Shown here piece by piece: positions 14,699 to 22,167 of a DNA stretch of 23,902 nt. The stretch lies in the NCBI GenBank assembly GCA_964639275.1, contig CAZXCQ010000071.1, positions 1-23,902 of the forward strand. The letters run 5' to 3'. Below the pieces are notes generated by a model, which made no database searches, was not told the DNA's origin, and saw nothing but the letters and a program-made list of their open reading frames with translations. A program made the position numbers and the translations under genes. Numbering within the stretch: position 1 is the stretch's first letter; the number at the start of each line of letters is the position of its first letter. The stretch is from CAZXCQ01 sp964639275. Lineage in GTDB: Bacteria > Desulfobacterota > DSM-4660 > Desulfatiglandales > Desulfatiglandaceae.

Positions 14699-15397
14699 AT
14701 GCGAAGGAATACGATGATTGCGGTGCTGGTTGCCTTGTTGTTGCTAGGATGCAAGGCGGGTCCGGCAGAGAAGAGCCAGTTTATAGGTGACACAAAAGGG
14801 ATGGTGAGAGACACCACAATCGAGGCGGTTCACGAGGTGTGGGTCACGCCTGACGTAAGATGGGAGAAATTCAAGAAAATTTACGTTGCTCCGGTCAATA
14901 TACAATATGTCCGGGAATGGACGGGTTGGGAGAAGATGAGTCTGGCCAAATTTGATCCAGAAGACTTCCGAAGACTCGCAGATTTTACCCGGAAGACCTT
15001 TATCGAAGCCCTCCAGAACAACAAGAAAGAAAACGCCCCAAAGGTCGCTGACCACCCGGATGCGGAAACGATTATCTTGGAGCTGGCCATCACCGAGGTC
15101 GTTCCCACAAAGGCATGGCTGAACACGGTCGCCTATGCCGGCATCTGGATGGCGGTGGACAAGGGCTCGATCGCAATGGAGGGCCGCCTTCGTGATGGGG
15201 AGACTTCCGAGATCGTCGCCAAGTTCATCGATCGCGAAAGGGGCAAAGAGAACATCTTGAGTATCAAGGATCTGACATGGTACTCGCATGTGAAGTCGGT
15301 TATAGTGGAATGGGCAGATCAGTTTGTACAGGCTGTCAACGCAGAGGAAGGCGAACTCATCAAAGACTCGAAACCTGTCGAACTCAAGCCGTGGTAA
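14699..15397 (+). CDS. DUF3313-like lipoprotein
   Basis: This is a 232-residue predicted lipoprotein. The signal is short (MRRNTM, hydrophobic run, lipobox LLGC) with the lipidated Cys at residue 18. The mature part, with WEKFKKIYVAPVNIQYV near 55-71, a helix FRRLADFTRKTFIEALQN, and a central ILELAITEVVPTKAWLN strand region, resembles the DUF3313 family of outer-membrane-associated lipoproteins, whose function is unknown. The start is firm: AGGAGGG lies 6 bases before the ATG. It is expressed alone, with a structured leader upstream and a MITE-like element downstream. Confidence 0.78.
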   Translation: MRRNTMIAVLVALLLLGCKAGPAEKSQFIGDTKGMVRDTTIEAVHEVWVTPDVRWEKFKKIYVAPVNIQYVREWTGWEKMSLAKFDPEDFRRLADFTRKTFIEALQNNKKENAPKVADHPDAETIILELAITEVVPTKAWLNTVAYAGIWMAVDKGSIAMEGRLRDGETSEIVAKFIDRERGKENILSIKDLTWYSHVKSVIVEWADQFVQAVNAEEGELIKDSKPVELKPW

Positions 15398-15464
15398 GGG
15401 CTGTCACCTGACAGAGAGAATGGTATTTCGAGAACCCCCATTCCCCAGTCTAGACTCCAATTTT

Positions 15465-15620
15465 GATGGTCTCGTAAAAAGTCGAAAATGCTTTCTTTAC
15501 GTCACTCCGGCGAAAGCCGGAATCCAGTGTTTTCAAACGGTCAAAAAACCCCTGGACCCCGTTTACCGGATCGAGTCCGGCACAGGCTTCAACGGGGTGA
15601 CGACTTTTTACGAGACCATC
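15465..15620. mobile_element. MITE-like element with 20-bp terminal inverted repeats
   Basis: The ends gatggtctcgtaaaaagtcg (15465-15484) and its exact complement (15601-15620) form perfect 20-base terminal inverted repeats around a 116-base core. A 6-base direct repeat, aatttt, flanks both sides (15459-15464 and 15621-15626), as expected of a target-site duplication. The core holds no gene but carries the hairpin tccggc-gaaa-gccgga at 15506-15521, a palindrome that recurs at 23851-23872. It is non-autonomous; a transposase elsewhere in the genome would have to act on it. Confidence 0.8.
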
Positions 15621-15681
15621 AATTTTGAAAAGAGCTAAAACGATACAGTTCTACGAGTTTGTCAAAATGGATACGGCTTTA

Positions 15682-16224
15682 CTAATCGACGAGCATCAGA
15701 CAGTACACATTTTGAGTTTGTGTCTTCTCGCTGAGGGTTTCAATAAAAAAGCCATTGTTTCTTGCTGTCTGATATACGTCAATCCCGCATGCCTCCATTG
15801 AAGGTCTTGCCCTGTCCCCAAAGGTACATGGATCTCCCTTGGGTTTTGCGCATTCCTTGCACAGAAGACAGGGGCCGGCCAGGAAAACGATTGCCTTATA
15901 GTACCCGTCTTTGAAGATCTCCCCTTCGAGGTCGGTCAGCATTTCAAAGTACTTTCTAAAGCGTTTTCCCCGGTCCGGTGTTCTGGGGGCCTCTATATGG
16001 AACAAGATTGCCCGATGGTAGGAGTCAATGACTGCCCTGGTCTGCACCGGTGTGGGTGTATGCGGCGGGCAACAGTAGCCTTTGTCATAGGAGGGGCATC
16101 CAAACCGACATTTGAGCAGCACCCATGGGGCTGTTACAACACTACTCGGGTGGATCTGTTTGGCATGCGTTGCCCCTCTCTCGACGGCCTCTTCACAATA
16201 TTTTTCTAAACCTACATCATTCAT
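15682..16224 (-). CDS. DUF2284 family Cys-rich metal-binding protein
   Basis: This is a 180-residue cytoplasmic protein with family hallmarks: Cys39, Cys43 and the pair Cys51-Cys52 in GYCCPPHTPTP, then a ferredoxin-like cluster GPCLLCKEC at 117-125 with Cys133, and the signature ARPSMEACGIDVYQTA at 139-154 (Cys146). DUF2284 proteins are thought to bind iron-sulfur or other metal centres and occur widely in anaerobes; the reaction is unknown. The start is secure, with GAGGA about 7 bases before the ATG. It is the last gene in the - strand array that begins with livK, and begins 12 bases after the truncated MFS frame. Confidence 0.88.
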   Translation of the reverse strand: MNDVGLEKYCEEAVERGATHAKQIHPSSVVTAPWVLLKCRFGCPSYDKGYCCPPHTPTPVQTRAVIDSYHRAILFHIEAPRTPDRGKRFRKYFEMLTDLEGEIFKDGYYKAIVFLAGPCLLCKECAKPKGDPCTFGDRARPSMEACGIDVYQTARNNGFFIETLSEKTQTQNVYCLMLVD

Positions 16225-16236
16225 GATAATCCTCGC

Positions 16237-16686
16237 TTAAAAGATCTCTTGATTTTTGACATCTTTTCCCCGACTCATCTTTTTCCTGTACCACCTGGAC
16301 AGGATCTTCACACCGGGCACAAAGATGCCTCCAACACCCATACCGATAAAGGCCCTCCCCACTGTTGCCATGGCCATGTTAAAGGCGCCTGCAAAGATCA
16401 GTGTTCCAGCGCAGGCAATCAGCGTAAAGATGGTGATCACACGCCTCGGTCCCAAGGTATCGGAGAGGACTCCAACCGGAGGCTGGACAGCGGCATAGAC
16501 ATAAAAATAGGAAGACGACATCAGGCCCAGGGCCGTCGCATCGGCGTCGAATTCAAGGATAAGGTCATGGGCCAGGACGGTGGGCGAGATGCGATGAAAG
16601 CAGGCGAGGAAATAGCTCGCGCCCATGACCCAAAACATATCCGGGACAGGCCCTGATCCGGGGTTCGCCTGTCTGCGTGAGTACAC
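16237..16686 (-). pseudogene. Truncated MFS transporter (N-terminal fragment)
   Basis: Only about the first third of a major facilitator is present: MFWVMGASYFLACFHRISP (first segment) through GVLSDTLGPRRVITIF (the conserved loop between segments 2 and 3) to GVGGIFVPGVKILSRWYRKK, after which an unrelated 14-residue tail leads to a stop. Normal members exceed 400 residues with twelve segments. No remaining part of the gene lies downstream, where the DUF2284 gene begins at once. The listed GTG start falls in a palindromic repeat at 16667-16699 with no ribosome site; the ATG at 16638 is an alternative. It is probably a deletion remnant and not a working transporter. Confidence 0.75.
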
Positions 16687-16699
16687 GCACAGGCAGGCC
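16668..16699. repeat. Palindromic repeat at the MFS fragment's 5' end
   Basis: gcctgtctgcgtg and cacgcacaggcaggc, separated by agta, form an imperfect hairpin. It covers the start region of the truncated MFS gene, between it and the SUMF gene stop. Such dispersed GC-rich palindromes are common between genes in this group and could have been involved in the rearrangement. Confidence 0.6.
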
Positions 16700-16743
16700 G
16701 GAACGACAAAAAAGAATGATGATTTAGCTTTCGATCTTGAAAT

Positions 16744-17481
16744 TTAAGTAGGGATCTCTTTGATGCAGCGAAACCCGAGCCAGTGGGCCCCGTTAATGGG
16801 GTCCTCAGGGGTCCAACGACAGGTCGCCCTGACAAATGTTGCGGAACCCAGAAAGCATCCTCCCCTCATGGGCAAGTACCCCTCGAGCCATTGGCCTTCG
16901 CACATCTCCCACACATTACCGCACATATCGTAACACCCATAGGGGCTCATTCCTTTGTGAAAGAGGCCGATTTCCGATGTGTGGCCCAGACCATATTCCC
17001 TGGAATTACATCTATCCGGAAGAAACTCATGCCCCCATGCCCACCAGCGGCCATCGGTTCCGCGGCCGGCCTTTTCCCACTGGGCTTCGTCCGGAAGTGA
17101 TTTCCCTGCCCATTTGGCATAAGCCCTGGCATCATTCCACCCGATAAAGACAACTGGAGTCATGGGTTTTCCCCAAACAGGGTGGTTTAGGGCAATGGGC
17201 TCTCGATGTCCTGTCTCTGTGATGAATTTTTGATACTGGTAGTTGGTCACCGGATACCGATCAACATAGTAAGCCTCCAGATACACGGTGCGGGCAGGTA
17301 TCTCCGTGATGAAAATGGGGGTTTCTCTCTCATCCAACATGAATATCTGCCGAAGTTCCTCTTTGGTTATCCCCATGGTAAACCGGCCCTCAGGCACCAA
17401 TACCATCTCCGCACCGTCTATGGGGGAAACAATGGTCTCAGGGAAGGGTCCGACTGAAGGGGGGGCATTTCTGTCTTTCAT
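16744..17481 (-). CDS. SUMF/FGE-fold (formylglycine-generating enzyme family) protein
   Basis: This 245-residue protein has the SUMF1/EgtB/PvdO fold: GAEMVLVPEGRFTMG at the start, YYVDRYPVTNYQYQKF near 71-86, PVVFIGWNDARAYAKWAGK, LPDEAQWEKAGRG, MCGNVWEMCEG and a C-terminal RGGCFLGS...LGFRC. Formylglycine enzymes oxidise a sulfatase Cys using two Cys in an R-G-G-S-x-x-C-x4-C context; here that stretch is RGGCFLGSATFVRATC, so the canonical pair is not in place. No sulfatase is nearby, and a different role is likely. The ATG at 17481 overlaps the TGA of the upstream dehydrogenase (TGATG), with GGGAGG seven bases before it, so translation is coupled. No signal peptide is seen. Confidence 0.85.
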   Translation of the reverse strand: MKDRNAPPSVGPFPETIVSPIDGAEMVLVPEGRFTMGITKEELRQIFMLDERETPIFITEIPARTVYLEAYYVDRYPVTNYQYQKFITETGHREPIALNHPVWGKPMTPVVFIGWNDARAYAKWAGKSLPDEAQWEKAGRGTDGRWWAWGHEFLPDRCNSREYGLGHTSEIGLFHKGMSPYGCYDMCGNVWEMCEGQWLEGYLPMRGGCFLGSATFVRATCRWTPEDPINGAHWLGFRCIKEIPT

Positions 17482-18653
17482 CAAAAGGCCTCCCGGTAGA
17501 TCGATCGGACATCTTCCTCGGTTGGATCCCTTGGATTGGGGACAAAAAGCCTTGCCTGATTCATGCCACCCTCGACCAATTTGGGGAGGTCTCCTTCAGG
17601 AATGCCATAGTCGCGCAGATGAAAAGAAACCTGAATCGAACCCAGAAGCTCCTCCACAGCATCTGCGGCCAGGCTTGCCGACTCCAGGGGGGTGAGACCT
17701 TCGGTCCTCTTACCCAACAGAGCCGCAATCTTCGCGTACCGGTTGGGATTGCCGACGAGGTTATAACGCATCACATACGGCAGCATTATCGCATTGGAAC
17801 GGCCGTGGGCCATATGATACTCGGTCCCCAAGGGGTAGGCCAGGGCATGAACAGCCCCGAGTCCCCCGCTGGCAAAGGCCATCCCTGACATGAGGGATGC
17901 CAGCGACATATGGTAGCGAGCCGTCAGGTTAGAGCCCTTGGCCCAGGCCATCGCCAGATACCCGCCAATCAACTCGATGGCCTTCTCGGCCAGAATATTG
18001 GAAAACGGTGTGGCGTTTACAGAGACATATGCCTCAATGGCGTGGCATAGGGCATCTATCCCGGTATCGGCAGTCACGGCGGGCGGCATGGTGACGGTCA
18101 AAAGGGGATCTACAATGGCCAGATCTGGAAGGGTATAGGAGCTGTAGACGACCTTCTTGGTATTTTCAACCTCATCTGTGATCACCAGGACACGGGTGAC
18201 CTCACTTCCGGTGCCGGCGGTAGTCGGTATCAGGATCTTTGGCACCCCCCTTTTCCTGACCAGATCCATTCCGCACAGGTCCAGGATGTGGCCCTCATTG
18301 GTGGCCACAACCGAAACCCCTTTTGCCACGTCTAACGAACTGCCCCCGCCAAGGCCCACCACCTGATCACAACCCTCCGATCGGAATTGTTCTGCTGCCT
18401 CATCCACCAATCGGGCGGGTGGCTCCGGTAACACCCGGTCATAGATGGAATAGGCGATGCCCGCGTTTTCCAGGGGTTTCTGAATGGATGGGAGGAGATC
18501 TGCCCGAATCACCCCGGGATCGGTCACGATCAGGACCTTTCTACCGCCCAACTGCTGGACTTCCTCGGCAACAGCTCGGACGGAGTCCAGGCCAAAAAGG
18601 ATCTTATTTGGGGAATAGAAAGAATGGGTCTTTCCCGGCACGATTCCAGACAT
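17481..18653 (-). CDS. Iron-dependent alcohol dehydrogenase
   Basis: This 390-residue member of the Fe-ADH family (type III) would interconvert an alcohol and an aldehyde with NAD. The nucleotide site GGGSSLDVAK is at 102-111. Metal ligands by comparison with FucO are Asp200 and His204 (IDALCHAIEAYVS), His269 (GAVHAL) and His283 (YHMAHG), with the same 4- and 14-residue spacings. The start has GGAGG seven bases upstream. It lies 65 bases after the livM stop on the same strand, separated by a small hairpin without a T-run, so it is probably on the importer transcript. This suggests that the imported solute or its product is an alcohol, aldehyde or hydroxy-acid; the substrate is unknown. Confidence 0.92.
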   Translation of the reverse strand: MSGIVPGKTHSFYSPNKILFGLDSVRAVAEEVQQLGGRKVLIVTDPGVIRADLLPSIQKPLENAGIAYSIYDRVLPEPPARLVDEAAEQFRSEGCDQVVGLGGGSSLDVAKGVSVVATNEGHILDLCGMDLVRKRGVPKILIPTTAGTGSEVTRVLVITDEVENTKKVVYSSYTLPDLAIVDPLLTVTMPPAVTADTGIDALCHAIEAYVSVNATPFSNILAEKAIELIGGYLAMAWAKGSNLTARYHMSLASLMSGMAFASGGLGAVHALAYPLGTEYHMAHGRSNAIMLPYVMRYNLVGNPNRYAKIAALLGKRTEGLTPLESASLAADAVEELLGSIQVSFHLRDYGIPEGDLPKLVEGGMNQARLFVPNPRDPTEEDVRSIYREAF

Positions 18654-18681
18654 AAGAGAACCTCCTTCTTTATGAGATGCT

Positions 18682-18699
18682 CCCGGCGCTAAAGCCGGG
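18682..18699. other. Hairpin between livM and the Fe-ADH gene
   Basis: cccggc (18682-18687) and gccggg (18694-18699) pair around a 6-base loop. No T-run follows on the - strand, so it is not an intrinsic terminator. It may be a processing or stability element that sets expression of the dehydrogenase relative to the transporter. Confidence 0.4.
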
Positions 18700-18718
18700 G
18701 TCTTGCCTAAGGGTGGGG

Positions 18719-19693
18719 TTAGTCGGTGTGCCGTTTGGAGGAATGGCGCCAGATTTGATACCTATCCTGGAGAGTCCCATAGATCCCTTTGGGCAAGAAG
18801 ATGATCAACGACACCAACGCCAGTCCGTAGACCATCTCGGAGATCCCCACGAACTTGACCCCATAGGCCACCCTGATGTATTCATCCAGGGCAACGATCA
18901 TGGCCGTGCCGATCATGGGTCCCCAGAGGGTGTACATCCCTCCCAGAATGGCCTTAAAGGCGATGTCCAGAGACGGCATCACCCCGGATAGGGTGTGGGG
19001 GTTCAAGTAGGTCACATACTGGGCGTAGAGCACGCCGCCCATGGCAGTAAAAAAGGCACTGATCATGGTGACGGAGAGTTTGTATCGAACAATACGGACA
19101 CCCAGGGTGGAAGCGGCGATTTCGTCCTCCCCGATGGCACGAAGGGCCTTTTGCATCTTGGATCGATCAATCAGTTTCCACATCACCAGACCCCCCAGGA
19201 GAAAGATGAGGGCGAGGTAGTAGAAATAGGACTTCTGGTCAAATTGCATGTACCAGAGCGATGTCCCCGTCCTGTTTAGGGTGAACCCCAGTGAACCCCC
19301 TGTATAGTGGCGGAAGGCCACCAATAAAAGGGCAACGACTTCACCCAGGGCGAGTGTGAGCAAGGCGAAATAGTCGCCGATTACACCAAACCGGAAACAG
19401 GCATACCCCACCACGATGGCCAGCAAAACCGCCGCGATCCCGCCAAGGGCCATACCAATCCAGGGAGAAAGCCCGATATTGTTAAAGAGAAGCCCGGCGG
19501 TATAGGCCCCAAGCCCCAGAAAGGCGCCATGTCCCAGCGAGACCAGACCGAATCGCCCCATATATGACCATGCCGTTGCCACAAAAGACCAGATAAAGAT
19601 CAGGGTGATGATATGGAGGATATAAGGAGATGAAACCACCAGGGGAAGACCAAAAAGACACCCGAAGATGACAATCACCGGCACGCGTTTCAA
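18719..19693 (-). CDS. livM: Branched-chain amino-acid type ABC transporter permease LivM
   Basis: This 324-residue inner-membrane permease has the family features YMGRFGLVSLGHGAFLGLGA near 44-63, FGVIGDYFALLTLALGE near 102-118, the cytoplasmic ALRAIGEDEIAASTLGV loop near 182-198, and a C-terminal LVSLIIFLPKGIYG. It is about 40 residues shorter than the first LivM in the window and not closely similar to it, so the two systems are separate paralogs. The TTG start has AGGAG some 11 bases upstream, and the livH stop lies 14 bases before. It works with LivH as the membrane pair of the importer. Confidence 0.92.
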   Translation of the reverse strand: MKRVPVIVIFGCLFGLPLVVSSPYILHIITLIFIWSFVATAWSYMGRFGLVSLGHGAFLGLGAYTAGLLFNNIGLSPWIGMALGGIAAVLLAIVVGYACFRFGVIGDYFALLTLALGEVVALLLVAFRHYTGGSLGFTLNRTGTSLWYMQFDQKSYFYYLALIFLLGGLVMWKLIDRSKMQKALRAIGEDEIAASTLGVRIVRYKLSVTMISAFFTAMGGVLYAQYVTYLNPHTLSGVMPSLDIAFKAILGGMYTLWGPMIGTAMIVALDEYIRVAYGVKFVGISEMVYGLALVSLIIFLPKGIYGTLQDRYQIWRHSSKRHTD

Positions 19694-19707
19694 GGTCCGC
19701 CTCTCCT

Positions 19708-20574
19708 CTATCTCGATCCCCTGACGCCCATGAGACCCTGCGGCCGCACAAGGACTACCAGGATAAAAATGACGAGGACAATGATCTCAGAGACTTCCAT
19801 GGAGGTGAGCACCGCGGATACCGAGGTGACGATGCCGATAATAAAGGCGCCGATAAATCCCCCCAGGAGGTTTCCCATGCCACCCAGGACCACAATGATA
19901 AAGGCCATCAACGTAAAGCTCCCGCCAAAATGGGGGTGAACCGAATAGATAGGAGAGAAAAAGGCGGCGATGATGCCGGTCAACCCCCCGCCCACCATCA
20001 GCGTGATCAAATAGATGCCTCCGGGGTTGACACCCATCAGCCGGGCACAGTCAACGTCCTGTGCGATTGCCCGTATGGCGAGCCCCGTGTAAGTATGGTT
20101 AAGAAAGAGGTAGAGGCCTGCCAGGACCACCAGCGCCCCGATAAAGGCAATAAGACTCGATGTCTTAATAAAGACGTTTCCGATGCTCAGGACCGGCAAA
20201 TAGACCTGGATGCCCCTCAGGTCAGCCCCCCATATGACATGGGCCAGATTCTCAAACACGATAATCAATCCGGCAAGGGCCAGGAGCTGGTTCAATCGAT
20301 GGGCCTTTAAAAGGGGTTTGATGACGATCAGCTGGAGCAATCCCCCCCAGATGGCCATGACGACAATGGCAACCCCGCAGGAGATCAGAAATGGCACGCC
20401 ATAGACGGCTGACAGGGTGTAGATGACGTACATTCCTAGCATGACGCATTGACCATAGGCCATGTGGATGACCTTTACGACCCCAAAGATCAGGTTGAGG
20501 CCAAAGGCCAGCAGTGCCAGGACACCCCCCAGCAGTAGACCATTGACCAATGCGTTTAGAATGAGTACGGACAA
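19708..20574 (-). CDS. livH: Branched-chain amino-acid type ABC transporter permease LivH
   Basis: This 288-residue permease has about eight hydrophobic segments. Visible motifs include NGLLLGGVLALLAFGLNLIF at 11-30, the VIHMAYGQ motif near 35-42, the AIRAIAQDVDCARLMGVN loop near 167-184, and VVLGGMGNLLGGFIGAF near 231-247. The start is TTG, three bases after the livF stop, with only a weak CGGGA-like site; length and the position of the first segment support it. It is the partner of the LivM encoded next. The very short spacing shows tight operon organisation and likely translational coupling to livF. Confidence 0.92.
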   Translation of the reverse strand: MSVLILNALVNGLLLGGVLALLAFGLNLIFGVVKVIHMAYGQCVMLGMYVIYTLSAVYGVPFLISCGVAIVVMAIWGGLLQLIVIKPLLKAHRLNQLLALAGLIIVFENLAHVIWGADLRGIQVYLPVLSIGNVFIKTSSLIAFIGALVVLAGLYLFLNHTYTGLAIRAIAQDVDCARLMGVNPGGIYLITLMVGGGLTGIIAAFFSPIYSVHPHFGGSFTLMAFIIVVLGGMGNLLGGFIGAFIIGIVTSVSAVLTSMEVSEIIVLVIFILVVLVRPQGLMGVRGSR

Positions 20575-20577
20575 CGT

Positions 20578-21282
20578 TTAGATCCCGATATAGGCCTGGC
20601 GTATATAGTCCTCATGGGAGAAGGAATCCCTGTCTCCCTGGAGTCTTACCATCCCTGATTCGAGGAGGTAGGCCCGATCGCACAACTGAAGGGCCTTTCG
20701 TACATTCTGCTCCACCATCAGGATAGAATACCCCTGCGATTTTATCTTGCCCACAAATTCAAAGAGTGACGAGACGATCAACGGCGCCAGGCCCGACGAA
20801 GGTTCGTCAAGCAGGACCAGCCTGGGCCTGGACATCAGGCTCCGGGCGATGGCCAGCATCTGTCTCTCACCCCCGCTGAGGGTGTCTGCCAGCTGGTGCT
20901 GCCTCTCGCCGAGGCGGGGAAAAAGCTGGTAGATCTCATCCAGACTCCGGCCAAAAGAGTCCCTCGCGCGTTTGATAAAGGACCCGATCTTGAGATTCTC
21001 AAACACGGTCAGTTGCGGAAAGATCTTGCCTCCCTCGGGAACATGAGAGATCCCGAGCTCGACAATTCTGTGGGCGGGGAGCCTTTCGATAGACCTTCCC
21101 AAAAAGGTGATTTTCCCGTTTTTGGGCGGTTTTAACCCGGTTACGGCCTTTAGCAGGGTGCTCTTTCCTGCCCCGTTTGGCCCCACTGTGATGACCGTCT
21201 CTTTCTCAGCAACATTGAGATCGAGGCCAAAGATGGCCTGGAACTCCCCGTAAAATACATCGATCCGTTCGACCTTTAGCAT
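20578..21282 (-). CDS. livF: Branched-chain amino-acid type ABC transporter ATPase LivF
   Basis: This 234-residue ATPase is the normal length for LivF. It has Walker A GPNGAGKST at 34-42, the PEGGKIFPQLTVFENL block at 82-97, signature LSGGERQM at 135-142, Walker B LVLLDEPSSGLAP at 155-167 and MVEQNV at 189-194. I chose the ATG at 21282, with GAGGA about 5 bases before it; an upstream in-frame ATG at 21336 would overlap livG and add 18 residues unlike the family. It lies 22 bases after the livG stop. With LivG it forms the ATPase pair of the importer. Confidence 0.92.
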   Translation of the reverse strand: MLKVERIDVFYGEFQAIFGLDLNVAEKETVITVGPNGAGKSTLLKAVTGLKPPKNGKITFLGRSIERLPAHRIVELGISHVPEGGKIFPQLTVFENLKIGSFIKRARDSFGRSLDEIYQLFPRLGERQHQLADTLSGGERQMLAIARSLMSRPRLVLLDEPSSGLAPLIVSSLFEFVGKIKSQGYSILMVEQNVRKALQLCDRAYLLESGMVRLQGDRDSFSHEDYIRQAYIGI

Positions 21283-21304
21283 CCGATCCTCGCCCGCGTC
21301 CCCT

Positions 21305-22042
21305 CTACACCGCATCACTACCAAGATAGGCCTCAATGACCTTTTCGTTGGCTGCGATCTCTGCCGGGGTTCCCTGTGCGATCACTTCACCATAGTCCAG
21401 CACGGTCACGTGCTCCACAAGGTTCATCAAGGCGCTCATGATATGTTCCACCCATATGATGGTGATCTTCAATTCCGTATGGATCTTTTTCAAGACCTGA
21501 GATGTCTTCCGGATCTCCTCCTGATTGAGCCCACTCATGATCTCGTCGGCCAGAAAGAGCTCTGGCTCGGTTGCCAGCACCCTGGCCATTTCGAGACGTC
21601 GCAGGTTACCCGCTGTCAATTCCTGAGGCATGGTTTCTTTGTGCACACGAAGACCCACGAAATCGAGCCATCCCATGGCATCTTCCTGAACCTCTTTTTC
21701 CGATCGAGACCGGCTTGATTTACCAAACATCGCGCCGACCATGACGTTTTCAAGCACCGTCATTTCTTGAAAAGGCCGGGGGATTTGAAAGGTCCTGGCA
21801 ATCCCCAGACGACAGACATGATCCGGTGTGAAACGGGTGATATCCCTTCCCTTGAAGATCACCTGACCCGATGAGGCCGGATACACACCGGAAATCGCAT
21901 TAAACAAAGTGGTCTTTCCGGACCCATTTGGCCCGATAAGCCCGCAAAAGCCCCCTTCCCCCACCTGGAAGTCCACACGGTTAAGGGCCCGGAATCGGCC
22001 AAAAAATCGGCTTATTGAAATGGCCTCCAACATGATGCTCAT
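21305..22042 (-). CDS. livG: Branched-chain amino-acid type ABC transporter ATPase LivG
   Basis: This 245-residue ATPase has Walker A GPNGSGKTT at 37-45 and the LivG-type GIARTFQIPRPFQEMTVLEN block near 79-98. Two motifs deviate: the signature is LTAGN at 141-145 where LSxGQ is usual, and Walker B reads LFLADEIMSGLN at 161-172 with Ile in place of the Pro after Asp-Glu. Both occur in a LivG branch known from this phylum, so the protein is likely active. The open frame extends 66 codons further upstream, but that part runs through two strong hairpins and looks non-coding. The start could be 22042 or the ATG three codons later at 22033; neither has a strong ribosome site. Confidence 0.88.
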   Translation of the reverse strand: MSIMLEAISISRFFGRFRALNRVDFQVGEGGFCGLIGPNGSGKTTLFNAISGVYPASSGQVIFKGRDITRFTPDHVCRLGIARTFQIPRPFQEMTVLENVMVGAMFGKSSRSRSEKEVQEDAMGWLDFVGLRVHKETMPQELTAGNLRRLEMARVLATEPELFLADEIMSGLNQEEIRKTSQVLKKIHTELKITIIWVEHIMSALMNLVEHVTVLDYGEVIAQGTPAEIAANEKVIEAYLGSDAV

Positions 22043-22071
22043 CTCACGGCAAACAGGATTTGGGCAAGGGA

Positions 22072-22149
22072 GCCCCCTGGGGCTTCTGCCAGGGGGCCGT
22101 CCCCCACCATGGATCACCCGCGTCCCATGGGTCCGCATGGACCCCTGGG
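22072..22149 (-). other. Two strong hairpins between livK and livG
   Basis: A 9-base perfect stem gccccctgg/ccagggggc (22072-22080 and 22089-22097) is joined by a second stem of 11 pairs with one mismatch, cccatgggtcc/ggacccctggg (22124-22134 and 22139-22149), closing on a 4-base loop. They fill the 125-base gap after livK. No T-run follows. Such structures after binding-protein genes usually protect the upstream mRNA so that the binding protein is made in excess of the membrane parts. Confidence 0.65.
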
Positions 22150-22167
22150 CACCCAAAACCATGTCCA

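Noticed and set aside
18682..18699. Intrinsic terminator ending the liv operon
   Set aside because: The hairpin has no following T-run on the - strand, so it does not meet the usual criteria.
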